This document shows, piece after piece, positions 35,121 through 46,160 of a stretch of DNA of 64,000 nucleotides. A program made the position numbers and the translations under genes. Position 1 is the stretch's first letter, and each line of letters opens with the position of its first letter. Source of the DNA: Oegoconia quadripuncta (taxonomy: Eukaryota; Arthropoda; Insecta; Lepidoptera; Autostichidae); NCBI GenBank assembly GCA_949316235.1, contig OX438749.1, positions 16,322,414 to 16,386,413 on the forward strand, written 5' to 3'. Under the pieces are notes generated by a model. It did not search any database and had not been told where the DNA came from. It saw only the letters and a program-made list of their open reading frames with translations.

Positions 35121-36498
35121 CATGACTAAAACATTTGATGATTTTCAAATCATACATACATACTTACATAACGTCACGACCTTTATCCCAAATGGGGTGG
35201 TGAGAGATATCCCAACAATAGTATTTGGGTCTTTCAAAAAAGCCCATGGCGTCAAATGTGCAAAACTGTAGATGTTTTTTTTGGTGAAAAGTCCCTTAGT
35301 TGCCTTTTACGACAACTACGGGAAGAGTTGGTTCTATTCTATTTAAGTGCCGAAACCACACAGCACCCTTTTCGTTATTTTGACGCTGCAAAACTACACA
35401 TAGATGATCCAAACTTAAAACACTTTTTTGCATCTGGGTGAAGAGAAACTAAAACGAACAAAATTGCGAAAATTGTTGAACGTCTACATAAAATGAAACA
35501 CATTGAAATAAATTTTGTTATTCAAATGTAGAGACTTAACAAATTGTGTCATTTACAACCTAGCGATCTTAATCCATTTAACCTGAAGAGGGTTGGAAAT
35601 GGGTAATAAATAATTTATAGTCACGAAATCATTACAGATTTAATGTTTTATCGTGAAGTTTAGAGTGAAGTAAAGGTGAAAACAAATTCATTATGAAGTA
35701 ATTAAAAAAATAAATAGGATATTTTTATTTTACTCGTCTATAAAGAGTTCTTCGAAAGCAAGTATAAGGAACTATTAGATTAAGTTAATAATAATATTAT
35801 AAGTAGTTTGTAATGACATTATATACGAGTATAAGCGCAGTGCCCTCATAAATTTGCTCTGCCCTAACAGGGCGACTAAGTTATAAGCACCATTTACCAT
35901 AAGACACCATTGTATACATTTAGTTTTGCAAATAAATAATTGAATAGATTAATGACAATAGAAATTATTTTTCTCAATAAGCATCCCGGAGAGCCACCAA
36001 GTCTTGAGGAAAACGAGTGATTTTGAATCATTGAAACTTCAGGGCCCTAATTCCGCAAAATTTTTAGTCTAGTGTAGTTGTGCGATAGGTGTGGCTTTTG
36101 TAAATCCAATATGGACAACATTTTATTAACATTATTTTTGTCTATGTTTGTCACATTATTGAAAATCTACTCCTAAGTCTTCTCGCGCAATCTACTGCTA
36201 TTGTATCGATGTCCAAGCGAATCTGGACTAATTAAAAAATTAATTATAGTGGAACTAGGCACCAGTAAGTATGAAATTACATTACACATCGTATTACTTG
36301 AATTTAGAACTATTCATATTGGTGAATGTGAAATTTTTATACGACTAAATAAGTAAGCATTGGAAGTATAAGCATATACCTGTGTGTATTTACGAAGTTG
36401 TGATAAGTACCAAAGATAATACATATTCAAGGTTTAATTTGGTGCCAGTTCAGTAGTTTCAATAACGTCATTACTTGTCGCTTTGAATAGTGATAAAC

Positions 36499-37105
36499 TA
36501 TAATGGAGCAGTTTAGACGCTCGTATACTATGGCAGACCACAGATAACTTGCCATTCGTCCATTATTATGTTAAAGTTATATTATAACCTATAATGTCTA
36601 GTTACAAATCTGCTATGCAAGGATTTTCGTACAGCATTAAAAGAGCATATGAAACACTCGTGGTGCAGTATAATTTTATCCATTAATCCACACTATGCTC
36701 GGATGGTGGATTATGGTCTGTTACCTGATGGTGCACTAGTGAGAGGATGCTGTGCAGTGGGGACAGTGGGAATATCGGAGTGTTGATGTGAATAAAAGTA
36801 GAAAGGTCAACCCAAGCAGTATTCGAGTGAAAGTACGTAAATGTATGTAATCCTCCGCGCGCACACATATAAGTAAGATTGTAGCGTGATATAAAAGTGT
36901 GACTTTTAATAGAAACAATTTATTGGCCCAAATTAATTTAATTATCAGCCTCCTTTATTTTATTCGTTTATAATTATTATTTTCTTTTCATAAATGATAA
37001 ATCGAACTAATGATAAAATCGAAAAAGTGCAATATAAACGACGCGATTTAAACGCTCGTGTACTCCACCAAGCGCCGGTAACTTACCATACGTCCATTAC
37101 AATGT
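36499..37105. repeat. Diverged direct duplication, about 75 bp units 530 bp apart
   Basis: 36499-36570 and 37029-37105 share TTTA(G/A)ACGCTCGT(A/G)TACT, then a TAACTT(G/A)CCAT(T/A)CGTCCATTA block in the same order and orientation. Between them lie a 5S-SINE 3' piece (36670-36770) and AT-rich sequence. Not recognised. Confidence 0.55.
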
Positions 37106-37589
37106 AGTAGCACTGGAACGGTTGGACCACTAATTGATGGACGAACACTCAATGCTTTTAACGTATTGACGGTGTCTAATTTCAGTAATATGGATTGAAA
37201 GGGTTCGGCTGTTTACTTTCCTCTTTTGTCTAATTGCTACAAAAATGGTAGGCACGTACTTAGTAGTATAGGAGAAAACAGACATCACATTAATATCAAA
37301 TATAGTCTACTGCTGGATGTAAGCCTGATGCTTGTTTCTCTGCTAGGACGATTTCTCTTCATCGCCCGCGCCACTCTGGGCGACATCGATACCTAGTTGA
37401 CTCTGCAAAAATAATTATTAATACAATGCAATACAAATACATTTTATTGCATAAAAGGTAAACATACATTAATATTTTTAATAGTAACATTTTGTTATTA
37501 CTTGAGTGAAATTTCAACGCACACTCACCGGAATGTTTTCTTTTTTAAAACCATTTTTTTATTGGTATTATATAACATGATCACTCGTA

Positions 37590-37930
37590 GGCCGTCGCAT
37601 TTGCTATTTGTTTTCGATTAACGAAGTTGAGCAATAGATGGCGGAGTAAGTCCAGTAAGGAGCAAGTCCATACAAATGGGTGACCACTAGTGTCATTTTA
37701 AATAGTCGATCCCGGTTGCTTTCAATTGAACGCAGTTGTTAAGCCAAGTTGGTGGCCTATAGGGGTGGTTTATAAACATTGACTGTAAGGTGGCCTCAAG
37801 TCTGACACAAATCCACCAATCCGCACTGGGCCCGCGTGGAGGACTATGGCCCATAGTGAGACGTCTCTCCTAGTGAGAGGCTGTACCCCAACAGTGGGGA
37901 CGTGTAGGGTTGTTGTTGTTGATGATGATA
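37590..37930 (+). mobile_element. 5S rRNA-derived SINE (most complete sense copy)
   Basis: 5S-like part: AAGTTGAGCAATAGATGGCG, then TGGGTGACCACTAGTG. Body: CGATCCCGGTTGCTTTCAAT. 3' part: AATCCACCAATCCGCACTGG, CCCCAACAGTGGGGACGTGT and GTTGATGATGATA. Confidence 0.75.
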
Positions 37931-38683
37931 TAACATAAATAAAGGAAAACATTCGTATACCTATATCATTTATTTTTATTCGTATATCTAATTCTAAATT
38001 AAAACTACAACAATTTTCATCCAATGGGAATTAGACCATTTAGAAAGACCTTTGTTTCCTAGCTTGCTGTCCGAACAGTATAAGCTGCGCGAAACGACAA
38101 AACACTCGTCTAAGCTGTTCCTTGTGTTTAATAGTTCGTTTTGATAATACCATTCTTGCATCCTCACATGTTGCGCCACACACGTGGCATAAATGAATTT
38201 CTACTGTTATATGCTACCCGTGAACAACACGGTAAATGAAGGGCTATTGACTCTTGAATAGGACTCGTTCTGGCGGAAGCAGGAGCGCACAAGGAATTCG
38301 ATAAAGTGCTTTCCACACACAATAAATATTTCAACTTTAATATCGAATTGTTATGAGACATTCCAGAGCACGTTCTTATTAGGATAATGGCCAATAGGTT
38401 TGTACTATATCCTGTATTTAATATAACAGTCAAGCGGCTTCGAAAAGAACAGCTAGCTATCTTTGATTAAGCAGACCCATGCGGGTCCATGAGGGTCAGG
38501 TTTGCCTGTCTTTTCCAGTTTTGTGCAGACCGAGGCGGAAGTGGACTTAGATTAATACCCACTCTAATGGAATCATTAATCATTCTAGTGTTATACTTAA
38601 TAGAATGAATACAAATTTTCTATAAATAAGTATGCCGCATTTATATTAGTTATACCGTCTCGACATCGGCTGATGTTTAAATA

Positions 38684-39970
38684 ATAGGTCTTTACCTATG
38701 AAATTGCCGCTCTGCAGTACTGGCCATTTCAAATCAAAATAATTTTTGTTTGGCTAAGAATTCTAATTTCAAATTAATTTTATTTTAAAAACATGGAATT
38801 CTTTTTCCAAAAGTAGTCATTTGTTTATTGATTAGTGTTACATTTTCATCGCATTTCAATCTTTTTCGTCATCATGGATACGTTAAAAATTCGAGTAATT
38901 ATGGAATATGAGTACCGTCGTGGCAGCAACGCGGCACAAGCGGCACGCAACATCAACGACGTTTACGGAGCTAACACTACAAACCAACGCACCACCTGTT
39001 ATTGGTTTGCTCGCTTCCGTTCTGGGAATTTCGACCAGAAAAATGAACCTCGCGGTCGTCCGAAGACTTTGGTCGACAATGACGAATTAAAGGCGATTGT
39101 GGAAGTTGATGATGCACAATCTACGGCTGAATTAGCAGCAGCTTTCGACGTTTGCGTCAAAACAATATTGGTCCATTTGCGTCAAATTGGCAAGGTAAAA
39201 AAGCTTGACAAATGGGTGCCCCACGAACTCAATGATCGCCAGCGCCAAGTACGCGTCGAGACGTGCCTTGCACTGCTCAACAGACACACAAATGAAGAAA
39301 TTTTGAACCGCATTGTTACCTGCGATGAAAAATGGATTCTGTTTGATAACCGCAAGTGTTCAGCAAGTTGGTTGGATCCTGGCTCAGCACCTAAACAATG
39401 CCCTAAACGAAAACTTACCCCTAGAAAAGTGATGGTCACTGTTTGGTGGTCTAGCGCCGGTGTGATTCATCACAGCTTCTTACCAAACGGGATGAGCATT
39501 ACTGCAGATGTGTACTGTGAAGGACTGAACACAATGATGGAGAAGCTGGCACATCTCCAACCAGCATTGGTCAATCGCTCCTCTCCGCTGCTCCTGCACG
39601 ACAACGCGCGACCAGATACTGCACAGCAGACGTTCTCCAAGTTACAAGAACTGGGGTTCGAAGCTCTCCATCATCCGCCCTACTCACCAGACCTTGCGCC
39701 TACAGACTACTACTTTTTCCAGAATTTGGATAACTTCTTGGCAGGAAAAAAATTCAATACCCGAGAGGCAGTACGAAATGCCTTTGAAGAATTTGTTGCA
39801 TCCCGTCCAGCTGATTTCTTTAATAAGGGCATCAATAAACTGCCACTGCGTTGGCAAAGATGCATTGATTGCATGGGTGATTACTTCGATTAATACAAAT
39901 AAAAAATACATGAAAAAAATTCGTTTAAATTTTTTCATACAAAACGGCAATTTCATAGGTAAAGACCTAA
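38684..39970 (+). mobile_element. Complete mariner element (cecropia/Hsmar1-like), TIRs and TA duplication present
   Basis: A 1287 bp element flanked by TA on both sides (38682-38683 and 39971-39972). The inverted termini match over about 31 bases with three differences; their shared core reads TAGGTCTTTACCTATG. It lies in intron 3 in the same orientation as the host gene. The intact transposase frame and nearly matching TIRs suggest a young insertion. The class is clear from the TIR, TA target and transposase; the cecropia-type assignment rests on resemblance to the human Hsmar1/SETMAR transposase. Confidence 0.92.
38874..39893 (+). CDS. Mariner transposase, intact, 339 aa
   Basis: Cuts and rejoins DNA at the mariner TIRs in a TA-directed cut-and-paste reaction. 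I chose the ATG at 38874 (MDTLKIR) because mariner proteins start close to this point; an upstream ATG at 38835 would add 13 unrelated residues. Visible features: N-terminal helix-turn-helix DNA-binding region about 1-105; the WVPHEL linker motif at 114-119; catalytic aspartates D151 (in TCDEKW), D243 (in LLHDNARP) and D278 (in YSPDLAPTD). The second and third are separated by 34 residues, the D,D34D spacing of mariner. Length is normal (about 340-350) and there is no internal stop. One oddity is HDNARPD where the family usually has HDNARPH. The frame ends at the conserved YFD terminus. Confidence 0.95.
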   Translation: MDTLKIRVIMEYEYRRGSNAAQAARNINDVYGANTTNQRTTCYWFARFRSGNFDQKNEPRGRPKTLVDNDELKAIVEVDDAQSTAELAAAFDVCVKTILVHLRQIGKVKKLDKWVPHELNDRQRQVRVETCLALLNRHTNEEILNRIVTCDEKWILFDNRKCSASWLDPGSAPKQCPKRKLTPRKVMVTVWWSSAGVIHHSFLPNGMSITADVYCEGLNTMMEKLAHLQPALVNRSSPLLLHDNARPDTAQQTFSKLQELGFEALHHPPYSPDLAPTDYYFFQNLDNFLAGKKFNTREAVRNAFEEFVASRPADFFNKGINKLPLRWQRCIDCMGDYFD

Positions 39971-41285
39971 TATTACATTATTGTTTACTTTTCGACTATA
40001 GGTATTGTACGGGGATCGTACAGTTTGTTTGCTAAATGATACTATTGATAATAATTGATATTATATTGTTCAATAGATACACTATAAAAACATGTGAAAA
40101 GCGGTGATTTTGCTATGGTAAGGTGCACAAGCTATTGGTCTGATAATCGAACGTGAACTGAGGGTCAAGCGCGCGGCCCCTCGGACGATGGGGTAAAATG
40201 CTGACGCTAATACAATAATAACATGTGCAGCTTGACCGTACAGGTATATTGTTCGACTATCTAATACGGCAGTCGAGTTTGACAGATATTAAAACCGTAA
40301 AACCGCTCGGTCGAGACAAACGGGGTAATAAGTCAAAGTTAATTGTGCAACATTTTTTGAAGGGCATCATTTTATGTTATTTTTATGAAATTTTAAATAA
40401 TTTTGACAATCAGATAGTGAGAGAGAGAGTCAGAAGGAATGGCATTGGAAATCAAGAATAGGAAAATTACTAACAGAGCTTGTATTTCTGTTTTTTGTTC
40501 TCTTCTTTTTTATGTATGACCATAGAACTATTATGTTCTCTTAGTACTTACAAATTTTATACGTGTGTCAGACAACTAAAAGACCTATATGAGCAATTAC
40601 TTAACTAAATTAAACACTCCAAACTTCAAGAGCTATTTTCTTAAAAATAATAATTTGTATGTTTTCAATTAAGAATAAAATTATCGTATTTGTATCGTAT
40701 TTTATTGTACAAAGTATAACAGTGGTTTTTGTTTATCATTCCATTTAAAGAACACTCCTGACATAACGTCCCCAGGCAATATTTAGCGGGAGAAAAGTGT
40801 AGTTTTTAATCCCTTTGAAACTGATTGGACGGGCCACATTTACACAGCTCGTACGATTCCTCAGTTTGAATCGACTATTGAACGAATCTATATATGTGTG
40901 CTCTAACAACGTATCTATCTCCGTCTATTTGCTCTTAGTTGTTCTTAACTACGCAATGGATTTTGATACGGTTTTCACTATCTTTTGGAGTAGTTATTCC
41001 AGAAAATTTATAAGTATAACATATTATGCCTATCATATGAAAGTAATTGCATCCGCTGCGTGTTCCATGAATATTTATTTTGCAAATATTCTGATAATTG
41101 AAATTTTAATGCTAGAATAAAAAAAATTATTAAAAATTTATGCCTACTCAGCAAAGTATAAAAAATCTTATATCACAGCATACGTTTTTACCATAAAATT
41201 ACAGAAAATGTGTTGAGTTTATTAGAGCATAAAATTAAAGAGTAATTGAAAAGGAACTCTGTGTAAAAAGGGTTAATACAATATA

Positions 41286-42110
41286 CAGGGCGTCCCAAAG
41301 TTATGGGACATGAAGGGGAAGTACCTTAAATATCGTAGATAGTGAATTTTGCTCAAAGAAGACTTTATGTTATTTTTAAAAGTTAGTAATTCTGCATTCA
41401 TAGATTTTCTAAAAATTATTTGCTTCGGCTGGGAATCGAACCGACTCAAATGTGAAAAAAAAAACACCCTACTTTTATGATGCCAATCGAAAGAATAGCT
41501 AAAAAATAATAACTCTGCCTAAGTAACATAGTATTTTAAAAGAAAGGAACAACGTGAAATTAATCATTTTAATCAAATAAAAAACATACATGAAACTGCC
41601 GTAGTCAATTAAGTAGGTATTTTTTTGTAAATTAATTAATTAAATGCTCAAAATGTGATCCCTCTTGTTATCATTTCATCTACACGTGCACTTATAATAA
41701 GGAAAACTATGTTAGTACCTATTTTATGAAGTGGGTACTTATTTACGAATAATCAATGCTATCTTTGGAATGATAATATCGCTACTTTTCGAACGTCGTC
41801 GGCAATAAATAACTTTCTTGAAATTTGACTCAATCATTTTATGTTGTTCCTTTCTTTTAAAATACTATGTTACTTAGGCAGAGTTATTATTTTTTAGCTA
41901 TTCTTTCGATTGGCATCATAAAAGTAGGGTGTTTTTTTTTTCACATTTAAGTCGGTTCGATTCCCAGCCGAAGCAAGTAATTTTTAGAAAATCTATGAAT
42001 GCAGAATTACTAACTTTTAAAAATAATATAAAGTCTTCTTTGAGCAAAATTCACTATCTACAATATTTAAGGTACTTCCCCTTCATGTCCCATAACTTTG
42101 GGACGCCCTG
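41286..42110. mobile_element. Foldback-like element: two 275 bp inverted arms around a 275 bp centre
   Basis: Left arm 41286-41560 and right arm 41836-42110 are inverted copies with only a handful of differences. The outer ends read CAGGGCGTCCC and GGGACGCCCTG and sit in a TATA-like flank (possible TA or TATA target duplication). The arms contain a B-box-like stretch (GGGAATCGAACC on the left arm), hinting at ancient tRNA-like sequence. No transposase is encoded; 62-64 codon frames occur in each arm and are mirror copies. It is probably a non-autonomous DNA transposon, class not determined. Confidence 0.85.
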
Positions 42111-42117
42111 TATATGA

Positions 42118-42350
42118 TTACTAGCTTTCCGCTCGCTGCATCTCCGGCGCGGGTAACTGTATCGCGGATATGTTTAATTTGTTTATTCCACGGAAACTAC
42201 TCACTTTATCGAGATAAAAGTATCCTATGTTGTAATTCATAGTATGTTCTACCTATATACCAAATTATATCCAAATCCGTTCATCCGTTTCGCCGTGATT
42301 GAGCAACAGACAAACATCCAAACTTCCGCATTTATATTATTAGTTAGAAA
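42118..42350 (+). repeat. RTE-like LINE 3' UTR (copy 3)
   Basis: ACTAGCTTTCCGCTCGCTGC at the start, TCCAAATCCGTTCATCCGTT in the middle and TTTATATTATTAGTTAGA at the end. It begins 8 bases after the foldback element and ends about 370 bases before exon 4. Confidence 0.65.
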
Positions 42351-42718
42351 TTAGATTTAGGCAATAAGTATGTCTGGTGTTAGCTGGATTTCATGTCGAG
42401 TTAACTACGCTTATGTTATCTTGTTTTTGTTTTGTGATATGTAATTAAATTGTATGTTTACCTATTTAAAAGATGTATTATTGTGGAGTTTCTTGTCGCT
42501 TCTTACTGTGAAGCGATGTAGCTAAACAAAAAAATTTTAACATGATATTTTATCAACCGAGATTGAATATTTTGTTATTGACTTTTAATGCGGTTTTATT
42601 CTTTTAATTTTATAGCTGTCTGCTAAACCATTTCATCAATTCTAACCAAGAGATAAGAAACCATTTCAACAAGATAGATGGTGGCAGTTCCAGCTGAAAA
42701 TTGAACCATTAATTCCAG

Positions 42719-42868
42719 ATGAGTTCCGAAGCAGGATCGGTTGCGGAGATGACGTCATCAAGCTCAGCTGCAACCCGTACTCGAGGGTGGCCGTATTCGA
42801 TGCTAAATATGGTCGTACTGCTTACGAGTCGATTACTTGTCCTCAGACTCAAGGAGTTCCTGATGAGA
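42719..42868 (+). CDS. EVA1C: EVA1C-like exon 4: first part of SUEL lectin domain 2
   Basis: Encodes residues 146-195 plus split ends (phase 1 to phase 1, 150 bases). It carries the linker EFRSRIGC and the start of the second SUEL domain: Cys154, Cys163, the AKYGR motif (174-178, the family's A-x-YGR signature) and Cys186 in TCPQ. It ends at a GAGA|GTAAGT donor. Domain 2 keeps the YGR arginine that domain 1 has replaced by lysine, which may mean the two domains differ in sugar binding. The acceptor ATTCCAG has a weak pyrimidine tract, but it is the only one that keeps the frame from exon 3. Confidence 0.9.
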
Positions 42869-43439
42869 GTAAGTTTCAGCATTAAGAGCTGTATTAATAA
42901 AGCGATCTCAATATCAAGACGATTCTCATTCTGAATACTTTTTTTTTGATATACATAAATGATTAACAACAGTTTTTCAAGTGACAATCTAAGGTTATCT
43001 CAAGCTTGGATCGTTATATTAATACGCGCCTAAGAGTTCTAATTTCAGATACCGATAAATGAGTACTTATAATAATTTTATTATTAATATGAACATTATT
43101 AACGATATGCAATAACACATCGACTGAATTTTTCACAATCGTCATTTGTATATAATTGTTTATACCTGTAAATTCCTCCGCCGGTGAAAAGATTTCGATA
43201 AATCTTTTTTTGAAAAGGTATAAAGTACAATCTGAAACAGATATACCTATACAGTCCTGCATAATATAAATTAAGTTTTCTTAACAAATCAATCATGTTG
43301 TTCAATTACTATGTTTATTGTAGAACTCCATAGTAACCAAATAAAAAATCATCGCAAAACATTTAGTATTATACAGGATGCATTTCGATGAATGTGCGTT
43401 GGAATTAAATATTAAATAATCTTATTCCACCATCGTAAC

Positions 43440-43795
43440 AGCGTTGGTGGCTCAGCGATTAAGACGCGGTTTATTTTTTTATTTTTATGCACAATTTCCC
43501 CACAATATGCACAGTCTCCCAATTTGGGAAGTCCGGGTTCGTTTCCCAGGTAGGCCATGTACCAATGAGTTTTTAAATTTAATTTAATTACTTATGTGCA
43601 TTTATACGCCTGCTCTTAAAGCGGCGAAGGAAAACATCGTGAGGAAACCTGCATGACTGAGAAATAAAAATTCTAAGGTATGCGAAGTCCGCAACCCGCT
43701 TTGGGCTAACGTGGTGGACTATGGCCCACACTCCCTCATATATGAGGGAAGGCCTATATGCCTGCAGTGGAATGTTTACGGGCTGATGATGATTC
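43440..43795 (+). mobile_element. tRNA-derived SINE, type E (copy 2, full length)
   Basis: Head GTTGGTGGCTCAGCGATTAA (A-box-like), then B box GGGTTCGTTTCCCAGG, body TTAAATTTAATTTAATTAC and AAACATCGTGAGGAAACCTG, and 3' end GCAGTGGAATGTTTACGGGC with TGATGATGAT. The T-rich stretch between the boxes suggests a small insertion. Intron 4. Confidence 0.8.
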
Positions 43796-43799
43796 CACC

Positions 43800-44045
43800 A
43801 TCGTATACTCGTATAGTTAATATACCGAACATTCACACTAAGAAGTTCGACTCTTCATTAATAATACGAACAGCCAAGGCAAGGAACTCCTTTCTAGCAT
43901 CAGTCTTTCCTGGATCCTACAATCTTAGGATATTTAAAAGCAAAGTGAAGGCATTTTCTGGGATCGCGTGCTTCATCTTCGACCACATCGTCACTTTCCA
44001 TCAGGTGAGATTGTGGTCAAACGCGTATCCAGATAATTATAAAAA
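43800..44045 (+). repeat. LINE 3' end (Jockey/CR1-type group)
   Basis: Coding-like VNIPNIHTKKFDSSLIIRTA and FLASVFPGSYNLRIFKSKV, then the GTGAGATTGTGGTCAAACGC tail. It follows the type E SINE directly. Confidence 0.75.
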
Positions 44046-45686
44046 AAATATTTATCTATTTCAGACTGTACCTTCAAGTCAATAGTACTAACTATGTATA
44101 TTTGGAATAGGTATATGCTCCGAATAACAAAGTAACTACTTAGCTTTACAATGTACTATAACTTGTATTGTGTGTGTCTAATATAAATAAATATCCGCGC
44201 GAGACAGAATCTGCATGACTGAACAAACATCTATAAAGTACGCATGAAATAAGTTACCTTGACGAAAGTCTCGAAAGTCAATGCCTCTCTATTACCTACG
44301 TATAGGGTGTCTGATACAAACTCTAGCCTCCAGGGAGCTCTATACCATGTTTATTAACCTATGCTCTAAACAACCAAAGTTCAATGTAGCAGTAGTTAAG
44401 TAAGCATTTGAACATTTATGACTCCTAGGTTCACTGCAACCAAATACACATTTAATATTTAACTTAATGAATGACTCCCATAACGAGTTTTGGAGCGAGT
44501 TCCATCTCATTTGTACAACCATATGAAAGTTTGCAACTTGAAAATTACACGTATAAACTGTTCCACTATCACTCAGTATTTTCCTCGTACAAACGTTCAC
44601 GGTAAAGTTTTATTTAAATTCATTTATTCAAATCCATTCAAGTTTCTCGACGAAAACTTTCGAAAACTGAAACGCTTTGAGCACACAATGAAAACGCAAC
44701 AACAAAGCTTGAAGAATTCTGTTCCCAAGCACCTAAGGTCTCAAGGGCTTTTAAGGAAATCCGCGGTGATTTGATTTACGAAAATTGTACACGGTATTGA
44801 ATTACTCGTAAGTTTTAGAAAGTGGAGCTCTTGAAATTTACAAAAGTATGCTTATTTAAAACGCAATGCTGTTTTGGGTCCCATTTATGATCATTATAAT
44901 CTAATCCATAGCCGAATGTCAAAATATGGAACCCGAATAATTGGGAAATGTCTATATGTATGTCGCAGTCTTATAATCCCTTGGCGAAGACATCTTTGGT
45001 TAGATTGGGGTTACGATATTTTTTTATAATATACTACGGGTTGGCCCGTGACGTCAATCACACCCGTTTTCGATGTAGTTCCCTATTGTAGATGTAGTTT
45101 AGGATGATGTGACTTTGAATTATTTCTTGATACTAAAATATATGAATATACTCATTTACAAACAATTTTCCCAAAGAGAGAAAAATTCATTTTTTAATTT
45201 TCCGTTAGGTAATACTATTCATGATTACAACTTTCCCAAAACAAATAACTTCTTAAAATAATTTTTGTGAGAGCACCTATCCAGCTTGGGCCTTATCTTC
45301 ACTTAACATCAAATGTGATTGAGGTCAAGGCTAACGTGTACTTGATAATAAAATAATAAAATCGTCTCTTTAGGAGAGTTGCTTCTAGTATGAAGAACTA
45401 GTTAAAAGTCACTCTATGTAGAATTGGAATATTTTTTACATATTTGAGAATAATAAAATGTGAAAATTTCTTATAAATCCACAAAAAAAATAAAATGCAT
45501 TATTATTTTCATCGTGTATGTATTAGAAAAAAGTAGATTGTAGACATGGGTGCGATACCCTAGGTATAGTTACCTACTCAGACTCAATATGCTGAACTGT
45601 GGCACAATAACGTACCGCCATCCAGTACAATTTTTTTTTTAATCATGCGTTTGTATTGAATCCTAATCTAATGTTTATTATTGTAG

Positions 45687-45830
45687 CATGTACGTCGACG
45701 TACGCTGCAGAGACGGTAATGCAGATCTGCCACGGCAAGCGGCGTTGCTCCATAATCGCCAATAGCAAGACATTCGGATCTCCTTGCAAGGCTGAGTCGA
45801 GAACCTATCTGAAAGTTGTTTACGCTTGTG
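45687..45830 (+). CDS. EVA1C: EVA1C-like exon 5: second part of SUEL lectin domain 2
   Basis: Encodes residues 196-243 plus split ends (144 bases, phase 1 to 1) between TTATTGTAG and a GTGAGT donor. It has Cys197, the VMQICHGKRRC segment (Cys210, Cys216), FGSPC (225-229, matching the family's F-x-DPC signature) and the closing YLKVVYAC strand (236-243). With exon 4 this completes eight cysteines. The same split position within the domain is used in domain 1 (exons 2/3), though in phase 0 there and phase 1 here. Confidence 0.95.
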
Positions 45831-45924
45831 GTGAGTTTCTTTCTTATATAATTATTATAAACACAGTAGAATAGCGTTCAGTTTTTCTGATATGAAAAAT
45901 AAGGTTCTAGGTAATATCATCATA

Positions 45925-46160
45925 ATCATTATGTCAGCCACAGGATGTCAACAACTGGACATAGACTTCCCCTATAGATTTTCAGAGCAATCGATTGGAG
46001 CGGCCGTCATCCAGCGACTTCCCGCGACCTTTTATTAGGACGTTCGTTCATCTTCTAAGTGGACATGGTCTCCACTCCAGGACCTTTATGCGCTACCAGC
46101 AATCAGTTCTTCGAGCTATGTGCGCTGCCCATTGCCACTTCCTAAATTTTGGGCGCTCCA
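45925..46160 (-). repeat. RTE-type LINE 3' end, antisense
   Basis: ATGTCAGCCACAGGATGTCA and CTGGACATAGACTTCCCCTA, then CAGTTCTTCGAGCTATGTGC and CCCATTGCCACTTCC are complements of the RTE 3' coding end and its tail. Confidence 0.6.

Larger units (their letters stand above)
24935..42718 (+). other. Intron 3 (17.8 kb) between the two lectin domains
   Basis: Starts GTAAGT. I place its end at ATTCCAG before 42719, because only that acceptor is in phase with both neighbouring exons; a nearby CAG at 42691-42693 leads to a stop. It contains a mariner, a mariner relic, a foldback element, SINE and LINE pieces. About 25000-26300, 33050-35030, 37110-37540 and 40000-41280 show no recognised gene or repeat. 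A CpG-rich patch at 31190-31340 and another at 40100-40330 stand out. Confidence 0.75.

Noticed and set aside
39182..39439. Reverse-strand frames within the mariner
   Set aside because: Shadows of the transposase coding frame.
42691..42718. Upstream acceptor GTTCCAG (ending at 42693) for exon 4
   Set aside because: With the phase-1 donor of exon 3 it runs into a stop codon within a few codons; ATTCCAG at 42718 keeps the frame.
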